Shown piece by piece: positions 37,031 through 44,448 of a stretch of 64,000 bases of DNA. Position 1 is the stretch's first letter. Every line of letters starts with the position of its first letter. The notes under the pieces were generated by a model that made no database searches, was not told the DNA's origin, and was given only the letters and a program-made list of their open reading frames with translations. Origin of the DNA: Acidobacteriota bacterium (GTDB lineage Bacteria; Acidobacteriota; Blastocatellia; Pyrinomonadales; Pyrinomonadaceae); assembly GCA_016700175.1 (NCBI GenBank), contig CP065003.1:506001-570000 (forward strand), read 5' to 3'. Both the position numbers and the translations under genes were made by a program.

Positions 37031-38320
37031 ATGGGTTTGAAGTTGCAGCCCTTGTTGATTCTGACGATGCTGGCGCTCCTGGGAGCGTCAACATTTGCAT
37101 ATGAGCTGCAGACATCCGGTGCCGGCGGGGCGCCGCTTCGGTGGTCTTCAAAGACTGTCGAGCTCGCGGTCTCTGATTCGATCTTCGACTCGCCGAACAT
37201 TCGGGGCTCGGAACATGCATACGAGGCCATCGCCAGGGCGGCAGCTTCCTGGAATACGGCCTCCGGCATCCAGATCGTTCTTTCGAGATCGAAAGCGCTA
37301 TCGGTAAGCCCCCCGGGCAGAAAAGGCGACGGGCTCTCTCTCATCACAATCGCCCAGACGCCCGAGAACCTCCTTCTGTTCTCCGGCTTCAATTCGTCGA
37401 GGCCCGCTGTCACGAGGCTGTTCTTCGACGGCAAGGGCCGGATTCTTGAGGCCGACATAGTTCTTAATCCCTACTTTTCAACCTCCACCGATGGTTCGCC
37501 CGGCAGTTTCGATCTGGAATCCACGGTGGTCCACGAACTCGGACACGCCCTCGGTCTCGGACATTCCGAGGTCCTTGGCGCCTCGATGCGCAACAGCGTC
37601 GCGCGCAACGGTCTTTATTCGCTTCCTTTCACCTCCGCGCGGACTCTTTCCAGTGACGATATTGCAGGCGTACGTGCTCTGTACGGGCCGGCCGATAGCG
37701 AAGGCCACTGCTGTGGATCCGTTGCGGGCACTGTGGAACGTGATGGAACCGGTGAGTCTGAGGTCTTCCTTTGGCTTGAAGAGAAGGAAACGGGAGCGGT
37801 TGCCGCGATGACCAGGGTGGCGGCTTCCGGCGGGTTTCGAATCGACGGTCTCGCCTCCGGAACTTACGACGTTTTTACCAGGGACGAAGGCGCCGGAGCG
37901 GCATCCGTTGGAGAGGTCGAGATAAGAAAGGACGTGACTTCCGAAGTGAGATACAAATCCCGCGCGGGGACCGGCCGTTCCCTGCTTTCCGCTGTAGGGT
38001 TCAATGGCCAGCTTTCCACGATCGCTGTGCCCGTAAACGCAGGCAGATCGTACAAGATCTACCTATCAGCCACTGCCGAACTGGAGCATTTCGAGTTTGG
38101 CGCCTCGGCGCCCGGTATCGCCGTGGACCGTTCTGCGACCGAGTTTCCCGATTATGGAAGCGAGGTTTCAGTAGCGGCTTTCGTGGTCGATGTCGATGAC
38201 TCGGTACCTGAGGGTGAATACACACTAAGGCTGTACAGGAACGGCGAGATGGTGGATTGCATTGTAGGTTCCGTCTCTGTTGAAAAGGCGCCGAATCCCT
38301 GGAGCCACAGGGAACTGTAG
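37031..38320 (+). CDS. Secreted matrixin-family metalloprotease
   Basis: The protein of about 429 residues has a signal peptide (core LLILTMLALLGASTFA) and a matrixin catalytic domain with the zinc site HELGHALGLGHSE and a downstream Met (GASM). A carboxypeptidase-regulatory-like beta domain follows (about 225-290, SVAGTVERDGTGES...GGFRIDGLASGTYDVF), then a further beta-rich domain. It would act outside the cytoplasm. An ATG at 36989 in the same frame is possible, but 37031 gives a normal signal peptide. It is the last gene of the five-gene operon. Confidence 0.88.
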   Translation: MGLKLQPLLILTMLALLGASTFAYELQTSGAGGAPLRWSSKTVELAVSDSIFDSPNIRGSEHAYEAIARAAASWNTASGIQIVLSRSKALSVSPPGRKGDGLSLITIAQTPENLLLFSGFNSSRPAVTRLFFDGKGRILEADIVLNPYFSTSTDGSPGSFDLESTVVHELGHALGLGHSEVLGASMRNSVARNGLYSLPFTSARTLSSDDIAGVRALYGPADSEGHCCGSVAGTVERDGTGESEVFLWLEEKETGAVAAMTRVAASGGFRIDGLASGTYDVFTRDEGAGAASVGEVEIRKDVTSEVRYKSRAGTGRSLLSAVGFNGQLSTIAVPVNAGRSYKIYLSATAELEHFEFGASAPGIAVDRSATEFPDYGSEVSVAAFVVDVDDSVPEGEYTLRLYRNGEMVDCIVGSVSVEKAPNPWSHREL

Positions 38321-38357
38321 CATCCGGCTAATCATCAGTGTGCGGGAAAGAAGTTGT

Positions 38358-38385
38358 TTGCTTTTTTCCCGAATCTGTGCATAAT
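38358..38385 (+). promoter_or_regulatory. Promoter of the leader RNA and APC permease
   Basis: TTGCTT (38358-38363), 16 nt and CATAAT (38380-38385) form a sigma-70-like promoter. Transcription would start near 38391-38393, exactly where the first hairpin of the leader begins. Confidence 0.55.
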
Positions 38386-38390
38386 TTGAA

Positions 38391-38482
38391 GATGTTCACC
38401 TCCCCGGTGAACGTTTGGTCACGAGGGGTGAGGACTTGTGACCTGGGGGCGACGGTGTGGGAGACGTCGCCCTATTAATTTT
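38391..38482 (+). ncRNA. Structured leader RNA, candidate riboswitch or attenuator
   Basis: Three stem-loops follow one another. GTTCACC/GGTGAAC (38394-38412) has a UCCCC loop. GGUCAC/GUGACC (38417-38443) has a 15-nt purine-rich loop containing GAGGGG. GGGCGACG/CGUCGCCC (38447-38472) has a loop containing GGGAGA and is followed by UAUUAAUUUU, like a terminator. The first loop could pair with either purine-rich loop. It lies about 145 nt before an APC permease start. I could not match it to a named riboswitch; it does not look like the ydaO (c-di-AMP) consensus. The remaining 38483-38628 shows nothing clear. Confidence 0.5.
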
Positions 38483-38628
38483 AAATGGCCATTCCCGCGG
38501 CACTTGATTTTCTCCATCCGAGGCGTATTATCCTTACGTTTCCTGTACATAGAGCAGGGAACCGATAGCGACCGCAACTCTCAATTTCCCGACCACCCAA
38601 CAAATGGTGCACGTTTCCCACGTCTAAA

Positions 38629-40623
38629 ATGTACAAGCGAACCGGCAGTTTCCGGAATTGGTTGCTGAAGGGCGTCCTTGAGACCGGCGCCGGCGCTGAA
38701 AAGGCTGAAGAGAAACATCCCTGGTGGAAGGTGATGTGCCTTACGGGTGTCGACTATTTCTCGACGCTCGGTTACCAGCCCGGTATCGCATTCCTCGCCG
38801 CAGGTGCCCTTTCTCCGTTTGCAACCCTCGTCCTGGTCCTTCTCACGCTCTTCGGCGCGCTTCCGATGTACAGGCGCGTTGCGGAAGAAAGTCCGCACGG
38901 AGACGGTTCGATCTCGATGCTCGAACATCTCCTCGACCGCTGGAAAGGGAAGCTCTTTGTGCTGGCGCTCCTGGGGTTCGTGGCCACGAGCTTCATAATC
39001 ACCATCACGCTTTCCGCGGCAGACGCGACGGCGCATATCATCGAGAACCCGTACGTCGAACACAATCTCCAGTTCCTCAACCACCGGATCATCGTCACGC
39101 TTATCCTGATCAGCGTCCTGGGGTTGGTGTTCCTGAAGGGATTCAAGGAGGCGATAGGTATCGCGGTCGGTATTGTGGCGGTCTATTTAAGTCTGAATCT
39201 GATAATCATCATCTACGGACTATACGAGATCTTCATCGTCCACCCCGAAGCCCTTGGAAACTGGCAGCAGATGGTCTGGCGGCATCCGGACGTAAGCGGT
39301 AATGCGTTTGCCCTCATCCTCGCCTCGCTAATCGTCTTTCCGAAACTTGCCCTGGGACTTTCAGGGTTTGAGACCGGTGTTGTCGTGATGCCTCTGGTGA
39401 AAGGCGGCACGGATCTCGGAAGGGACGACCTCGAATCGATCCACGTTTCAAGGATCGGCGAAGTGCCGATGACCGAGAACGCCGAGAAGTATCTGCAGGG
39501 CAGGATTGCAAACGGCAAGAAACTGCTCACGGGCGCGGCTTTGATAATGAGCGTGATGCTCATCGGCAGCAGCCTGGTGACATCGATGCTGATCCCGCCG
39601 GAAGCGTTTCGCCTTGGCGGGGAGGCAAACGGCAGAGCGCTTTCGTATCTCGCCCATTTCCATCTGGGGGAACTGTTCGGAACGGTCTATGACCTTAGTA
39701 CTATAGCGATCCTCTGGTTCGCCGGCTCATCGGCGATGGCGGGGCTTCTGAACATAGTGCCCAGGTATCTGCCGCGTTACGGAATGGCCCCGTTCTGGGC
39801 ACGTGCGACGCGGCCTCTGGTATTTGTCTTCACGGGCATATCATTCCTTGTCACGATCCTGTTTCGCGCAGACGTCGATTCGCAGGGCGGCGCGTACGCA
39901 ACCGGCGTTTTGACACTGATGGCCTCGGCGGCCGTAGCGGTAACGATCTCGGCCCGCAAGAAAGGACAGAGGATATGGCTTGTCTATTTGTTTATCGCTA
40001 TTGTCTTCTTTTACACGACGACGGTGAACATAATCTGGCAGCCGGAAGGACTTCAGATCGCGGTCCTGTTCGTAATCGCGATCGTCGTTACATCGTTCGT
40101 TTCGAGGGCGATGCGTTCAACCGAGGTCCGGATAGAGGGGATCGAACTCGATGACGCTGCGCAGCGGATGATCGACGACCTTGCGGAGGGCGAGATCAGG
40201 ATCGTCACCAACAGGCGCGAGACCGGAGATGTCGAGGAATACCGGTTCAAGGAGTTGGAGAAGAGGACCGACAACCACATTCCCTCGCACGATCCGATCC
40301 TGTTCTTCGAAGTCGAGCTCGGCGACGCTTCGGAGTTTCGCGGGAAACTATTGATCAGAGGCTTTGACGTCGAGGGCTACAGAATCCTCAGAACGGAATC
40401 GCCTGCCGTGCCAAATGCCATCGCAGGGCTTTTGCTTCACCTTCGCGATCTGACCGGAAAGATCCCGCACGTTTACTTCGGATGGAGCGAGGGAAACCCC
40501 TTCAGGTACCTGATCCGGTATGTGATCTTCGGCGAGGGGGATACCGCGCCCGTCACGCGCGAGATACTCAGACAGGCAGAGAACGATCCCGAACAAAGGC
40601 CGAACGTGCACGTCGGCGGCTGA
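38629..40623 (+). CDS. APC superfamily permease with cytoplasmic C-terminal domain
   Basis: The 664-residue protein has about 12 membrane helices (about 40-500) with an APC-type first helix region (VMCLTGVDYFSTLGYQPGIAFLAAGALSPFA). A soluble C-terminal domain of about 160 residues follows (from STEVRIEGIELDDAAQRMI). This build is shared by amino-acid permeases and by KimA/KUP-type potassium transporters; the substrate cannot be fixed here. TAAAAT directly precedes the ATG, but the clear promoter is 245 nt upstream, before the structured leader. It converges on the zinc-ribbon gene. Confidence 0.82.
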   Translation: MYKRTGSFRNWLLKGVLETGAGAEKAEEKHPWWKVMCLTGVDYFSTLGYQPGIAFLAAGALSPFATLVLVLLTLFGALPMYRRVAEESPHGDGSISMLEHLLDRWKGKLFVLALLGFVATSFIITITLSAADATAHIIENPYVEHNLQFLNHRIIVTLILISVLGLVFLKGFKEAIGIAVGIVAVYLSLNLIIIIYGLYEIFIVHPEALGNWQQMVWRHPDVSGNAFALILASLIVFPKLALGLSGFETGVVVMPLVKGGTDLGRDDLESIHVSRIGEVPMTENAEKYLQGRIANGKKLLTGAALIMSVMLIGSSLVTSMLIPPEAFRLGGEANGRALSYLAHFHLGELFGTVYDLSTIAILWFAGSSAMAGLLNIVPRYLPRYGMAPFWARATRPLVFVFTGISFLVTILFRADVDSQGGAYATGVLTLMASAAVAVTISARKKGQRIWLVYLFIAIVFFYTTTVNIIWQPEGLQIAVLFVIAIVVTSFVSRAMRSTEVRIEGIELDDAAQRMIDDLAEGEIRIVTNRRETGDVEEYRFKELEKRTDNHIPSHDPILFFEVELGDASEFRGKLLIRGFDVEGYRILRTESPAVPNAIAGLLLHLRDLTGKIPHVYFGWSEGNPFRYLIRYVIFGEGDTAPVTREILRQAENDPEQRPNVHVGG

Positions 40624-40628
40624 GCGGA

Positions 40629-41030
40629 TCAGGACTCGTCGTCTTTGGGCAATGTTTCGGGGTTCTTCTCCAAAAAACAAGAACGGCAATAGACGGGGCG
40701 TCCCTGCGACGGATAAAAGGGGACTGTTGTCTGAACTCCACACTTCGCGCAGTGTACGAGCACCTCAACGCGCTGTTTGACGCCCTCTTCCTGCGCCTTT
40801 ATGACGGCTTCGAGTCTTTCGTTCTTGGCTTTCTTACAGGGTTTGCAGCGTTTGGGAGGATGCTTCAGCCCCTTGTCGCGAAAGAACAGCTGTTCGCCTG
40901 CCGTCCACACGAAGGGCTTTCCGCAATCGACACAGTCGATCTCTTTGTCCTCGAAACCATTCGCGTCCCTGAGGGGGTCGTTTTCGAATTGTGCTGGACC
41001 GTCAGACCCGGATTCCGACATATCGTTCAC
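40629..41030 (-). CDS. Double zinc-ribbon protein (zf-trcl type)
   Basis: The 133-residue protein has a first ribbon DCVDCGKPFVWTAGEQLFF...KRCKPCKKAK, as in the probable zinc-ribbon (zf-trcl) family. A second pair, HCAKCG and YCRSC, lies 18 residues apart. It is acidic at both ends and has no membrane segment. The family often sits in small regulatory or chaperone-like proteins; its function is unknown. The stop lies 5 nt from that of the permease. Confidence 0.8.
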   Translation of the reverse strand: MNDMSESGSDGPAQFENDPLRDANGFEDKEIDCVDCGKPFVWTAGEQLFFRDKGLKHPPKRCKPCKKAKNERLEAVIKAQEEGVKQRVEVLVHCAKCGVQTTVPFYPSQGRPVYCRSCFLEKNPETLPKDDES

Positions 41031-41214
41031 CTTCCCGTTGACTAATCACCGTGGCTTGTCAGATGCAAAGTCGCGGTCGGACTCGGGGTTTGCGGATGAG
41101 AAGCGGCCGAATGGCCCGGCGCCCGCAAACATCGCTCTGAAAGTATACCCAACGGTTCGGGTAGTCAAGTTGGCGACTCTGTCGGGATTCTGCTATAAGA
41201 TTGCTTAAATCGTT

Positions 41215-42492
41215 ATGAGAGTTTTAGTTGTAGGGTCCGGGGGCCGGGAGCACGCGATCGTCTGGTCCTTCTCGCGAAGCCGGGATGTTGAGAAGATCTA
41301 TTGTGCGAAAGGGAACGCGGGCATTAGCGAACTTGCGGAATGCGTCAATATCGGTCCTGAAGACGTTGCAGCGCTTGCCGAATTCGCGGAAGAGCAGGCC
41401 ATCGACCTGACCTTTGTCGGACCGGAGAACTCTCTCGCCGCGGGAATCACGGACGAATTCGAATCGCGTGGACTCAAGGTTGTGGGGGCTTCCAAGGCGG
41501 CGGCGCGGCTCGAATCGAGCAAGTCGTTCGCGAAAGACTTCATGTCCCGCCACGATATCCCGACTGCAGACTACGCCGCCGCGTCCTCGTCCGAAGAGGC
41601 CTCGGCGATCCTGAACAGCGGCAGATTCGGAGGCGAGACCGATCCTGTCGTCGTAAAGGCTGACGGGCTCGCGGCAGGGAAAGGAGTGATCGTCGCCCGC
41701 GACAGAAAAGAAGCGCTTGAGGCAGTGGAATCCCTTTGCGCGGGGAAGATCGTAAGCGCCGAAGCCGCGGACACGATCGTCCTTGAAGAATGCCTGCTCG
41801 GCAAGGAAGTGTCTGTGATCCTGTTTGCCGACGGCGAGAGTTTCGCGCTGATGCCCCCGGCCAGGGATCACAAGCGAATCGGCGAAGGCGATACCGGTCC
41901 CAATACGGGCGGAATGGGGGTCGTCACCGATCCTCAGCTCATCAATGAGGCACAGAAACGGGAAATCATCGCGAAGATCGTAAGACCGACGCTCGACGGA
42001 GCAAGATCGGAGGGATTTCCGGTGAAAGGGATCTTGTTTCTGGGGCTGATGATGACCGATGCCGGACCGAAGGTTCTGGAATACAACGTAAGATTTGGAG
42101 ACCCCGAGGCCGAGGCGATACTAGTCAATCTTGAATCCGACATTGCAGAGATCTCTTCGGCGATTGTCGGAGGCACCCTTGGGGATACGATAATACAGTG
42201 GAAGGAAGGCAGTTCCGCCTGCGTCATTCTGGCGTCAGAAAACTATCCCTCGAGTCCGAGAACGGGCGACCGGATCGAAGGGCTCGAATCCGCCTCGAAA
42301 CACGAGAATGTAGAGATCTTTCACGCAGGTACGTCGTTCGGAGACGATGGCGAGCTTGTCACCTCCGGCGGGCGTGTGCTTGCCGTAACCGCGATCGCGA
42401 GCAACCTGTCGAACTCTCTTCACAGGGCATATAAGGCGGTCAATGAGATCTCCTGGCCCGGGATGCAGTACCGGAGGGACATCGGCAAGTAG
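41215..42492 (+). CDS. purD: Phosphoribosylamine-glycine ligase
   Basis: The 425-residue ATP-grasp enzyme begins MRVLVVGSGGREHAIVW, with KADGLAAGKGV, PARDHKRIGEGDTGPNTGGMG and EYNVRFGDPEAEA. It makes glycinamide ribonucleotide in purine synthesis. Other pur genes are not adjacent. A TATAAG (41191-41196) lies 18 nt before the ATG and could be the -10. The queuosine transporter gene follows 11 nt later. Confidence 0.96.
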   Translation: MRVLVVGSGGREHAIVWSFSRSRDVEKIYCAKGNAGISELAECVNIGPEDVAALAEFAEEQAIDLTFVGPENSLAAGITDEFESRGLKVVGASKAAARLESSKSFAKDFMSRHDIPTADYAAASSSEEASAILNSGRFGGETDPVVVKADGLAAGKGVIVARDRKEALEAVESLCAGKIVSAEAADTIVLEECLLGKEVSVILFADGESFALMPPARDHKRIGEGDTGPNTGGMGVVTDPQLINEAQKREIIAKIVRPTLDGARSEGFPVKGILFLGLMMTDAGPKVLEYNVRFGDPEAEAILVNLESDIAEISSAIVGGTLGDTIIQWKEGSSACVILASENYPSSPRTGDRIEGLESASKHENVEIFHAGTSFGDDGELVTSGGRVLAVTAIASNLSNSLHRAYKAVNEISWPGMQYRRDIGK

Positions 42493-42503
42493 CCGCCGAC
42501 CCG

Positions 42504-43208
42504 ATGGAATCGCGGAAGTCCTTCAAGTATTACGACCTGATAATGGCCGCCTTCGTGACGGTTCTTCTATGTTCGAACCTGATCGGCGTACACAAGGTCA
42601 CTTACGTCACGCTTCCGGGACTTGGCGAATTCGTCTTTGGCGCCGGTGTCTTGTTCTTCCCGATCAGCTATCTTTTTGGCGATATCCTGACCGAGGTATA
42701 CGGATACGCCAGGTCCAGGAAGGTGATATGGGCGGGCTTCGGAGCGCTTATCTTCGCGTCGATAATGGCCTCCATCGTCACATATCTGCCTTCCGCGTCG
42801 ACGATGGATATGACCAGGCAGGCCGCGATCGAAATGATCTTCGGCCAGACGCCGCGGATCGTATTCGCTTCGCTGATCGCGTTCTGGATGGGAGAGTTCG
42901 CGAATTCCTTCGTGCTCGCGAAGATGAAGGTCCTGACGGGTGGCAGGTGGCTCTGGACAAGGACGATCGGTTCGACCTTTGTTGGCGAAGCGGTGGACAC
43001 TTCGGTCTTCTACCCGGTCGCTTTCTACGGGATCTGGTCGAACGAGCTAATCGTCGGGGTGATGATAGGGAATTACATTATGAAAGTGATGTGGGAGGTT
43101 CTCGCGACACCTTTCACATACAAAATCGTCGCTTTCCTGAAGCGGGCCGAGCACGAGGACTATTACGACCGCGAAACGGACTTCAATCCTTTCTCGCTTG
43201 AGACCTGA
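42504..43208 (+). CDS. Queuosine precursor transporter (VUT/YhhQ family)
   Basis: The 234-residue protein has about six membrane helices and the family pattern: KYYDLIMAAFVTVLLCSNLIGVHKV, FPISYLFGDILTEVYGYARSRKVIW, and WTRTIGSTFVGEAVDTSVFYPVAF near the end. It imports 7-cyano- or 7-aminomethyl-7-deazaguanine for tRNA queuosine. It lies 11 nt after purD and 20 nt before the next gene. Confidence 0.92.
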   Translation: MESRKSFKYYDLIMAAFVTVLLCSNLIGVHKVTYVTLPGLGEFVFGAGVLFFPISYLFGDILTEVYGYARSRKVIWAGFGALIFASIMASIVTYLPSASTMDMTRQAAIEMIFGQTPRIVFASLIAFWMGEFANSFVLAKMKVLTGGRWLWTRTIGSTFVGEAVDTSVFYPVAFYGIWSNELIVGVMIGNYIMKVMWEVLATPFTYKIVAFLKRAEHEDYYDRETDFNPFSLET

Positions 43209-43228
43209 GCCGGCGCCAATAATTTGAA

Positions 43229-44194
43229 ATGTCGATCTACGAAGACCTGGAACCTGTCGAATTCGACGAGATAGAGACGTACGATCTTTTCGAGCGTCCG
43301 AGCAAAGTCTCCCTTGAGGATTTTGCAAAGCCGCTCCGAGAAGGCGCGTCCGTCCGGGATCTGCTCGAATCGCTGCCGAAGATACTTGCAGGAGGGCATT
43401 TGCCGGAGCTCGCGTCGAGGATCGTCGAAGCGAAGCGCGCGGGAAGACCTCTGATCTGGGGTCTCGGTGGACACGTGATCAAGACCGGGCTTGCCCCGGT
43501 CCTCATAGATCTTGCCAAGCGCGGCTTCGTGACGGCGGTTGCGGTAAACGGATCCGTGCTGGTGCACGATTCCGAGATCGCGATGGCAGGTTCGACGAGC
43601 GAAGATGTCGACGCCACGCTCGGAAAGGGCGGCTTCGGTGCGGCTCGGCAGACGGGGGAACTATTGAACAGCGCCGCACGAAGGGCGAACTCGGAAACGA
43701 TCGGGCTCGGCGAAGCAGTCGGCGTCGAGCTTTCGGGAATGGATCCGGAATTCCGGGAGTATTCGCTCCTGTGCGCCTGTCATGAGAAGAGGATCCCCGT
43801 GACCGCGCATCTGACGATCGGAGCCGACATAGGGCATTTCCACCCGGGAACGGACGGCGCGGCACTCGGAGAAGCGACTCACAGGGATTTTCGCCTCGTC
43901 TGTTCGCTCGTCAAGAGGATGAACGGGGGCGGGGTCTATCTGAATTTCGGATCGGCCGTCGTTCTTCCGGAGATCTTCTTGAAGGCGGTTACCGTGACCA
44001 GGAACCTCGGCCATCCGCTTGAGGGAATAACGACAGCGAACTTCGATTTCATCCAGCATTACCGGCCCCTTACCAACGTAGTGCGGCGCCCCACCGCCAA
44101 TGGAGCCGGGAAGGGCTTTGCGATAACCGGCCATCACGAACTCAGCCTGCCATTGCTTGCGGCCGCGGTTATCGATCTGGAAAACCGAGTTTAG
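43229..44194 (+). CDS. Conserved protein, possibly deoxyhypusine-synthase-like fold
   Basis: The 321-residue soluble protein is strongly patterned: LIWGLGGHVIKTGLAPVLIDLAKRG, VNGSVLVHDSEIAMAGSTSEDV, IPVTAHLTIGADIGHFHPGTDG, GGVYLNFGSAVVLPEIFLKAV and HYRPLTNVVRRPT. The glycine-rich strands and the order of the IPVTAHLTIGADIGHFH block recall deoxyhypusine-synthase-type NAD-binding folds, but I cannot confirm this. I recall similar proteins in other phyla without a defined role. It is probably in an operon with purD and the queuosine transporter. Confidence 0.6.
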   Translation: MSIYEDLEPVEFDEIETYDLFERPSKVSLEDFAKPLREGASVRDLLESLPKILAGGHLPELASRIVEAKRAGRPLIWGLGGHVIKTGLAPVLIDLAKRGFVTAVAVNGSVLVHDSEIAMAGSTSEDVDATLGKGGFGAARQTGELLNSAARRANSETIGLGEAVGVELSGMDPEFREYSLLCACHEKRIPVTAHLTIGADIGHFHPGTDGAALGEATHRDFRLVCSLVKRMNGGGVYLNFGSAVVLPEIFLKAVTVTRNLGHPLEGITTANFDFIQHYRPLTNVVRRPTANGAGKGFAITGHHELSLPLLAAAVIDLENRV

Positions 44195-44225
44195 ATCCAC
44201 CTCCAGATTCATCAGGAAATGCGCC

Positions 44226-44285
44226 TTGACAGTCACGGGATCTTGCCCTAATCTCCTCCTTAATGAAAGTGACATTCAGTTTCAT
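44226..44285 (+). promoter_or_regulatory. TonB-receptor promoter with operator-like inverted repeat
   Basis: TTGACA (44226-44231), 17 nt and TAATCT (44249-44254) form a near-canonical promoter. At the expected start site lies ATGAAA (44263-44268) mirrored by TTTCAT (44280-44285), with TGAA/TTCA nested inside. A metal-responsive repressor such as Fur could bind here; the sequence is not a textbook Fur box. Confidence 0.55.
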
Positions 44286-44448
44286 AATCTCGTAAGATGT
44301 TCAAGTTTTTGGATCAGAGAAGTCGCTGGGCGTGATTAGAAAAGCTACTCATGTCCGTGCTTACGAAATCAATATCAAGGCAATAGTCTGTAGTGGACAG
44401 GCTTCTCCAATGCGGCCGGCCGGTCGCTCGGGACGGGAGAAAATCAAA

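Noticed and set aside
38391..38482. ydaO/c-di-AMP riboswitch
   Set aside because: The element is too short and lacks the conserved junction sequences I associate with that class; kept as an unassigned leader RNA.
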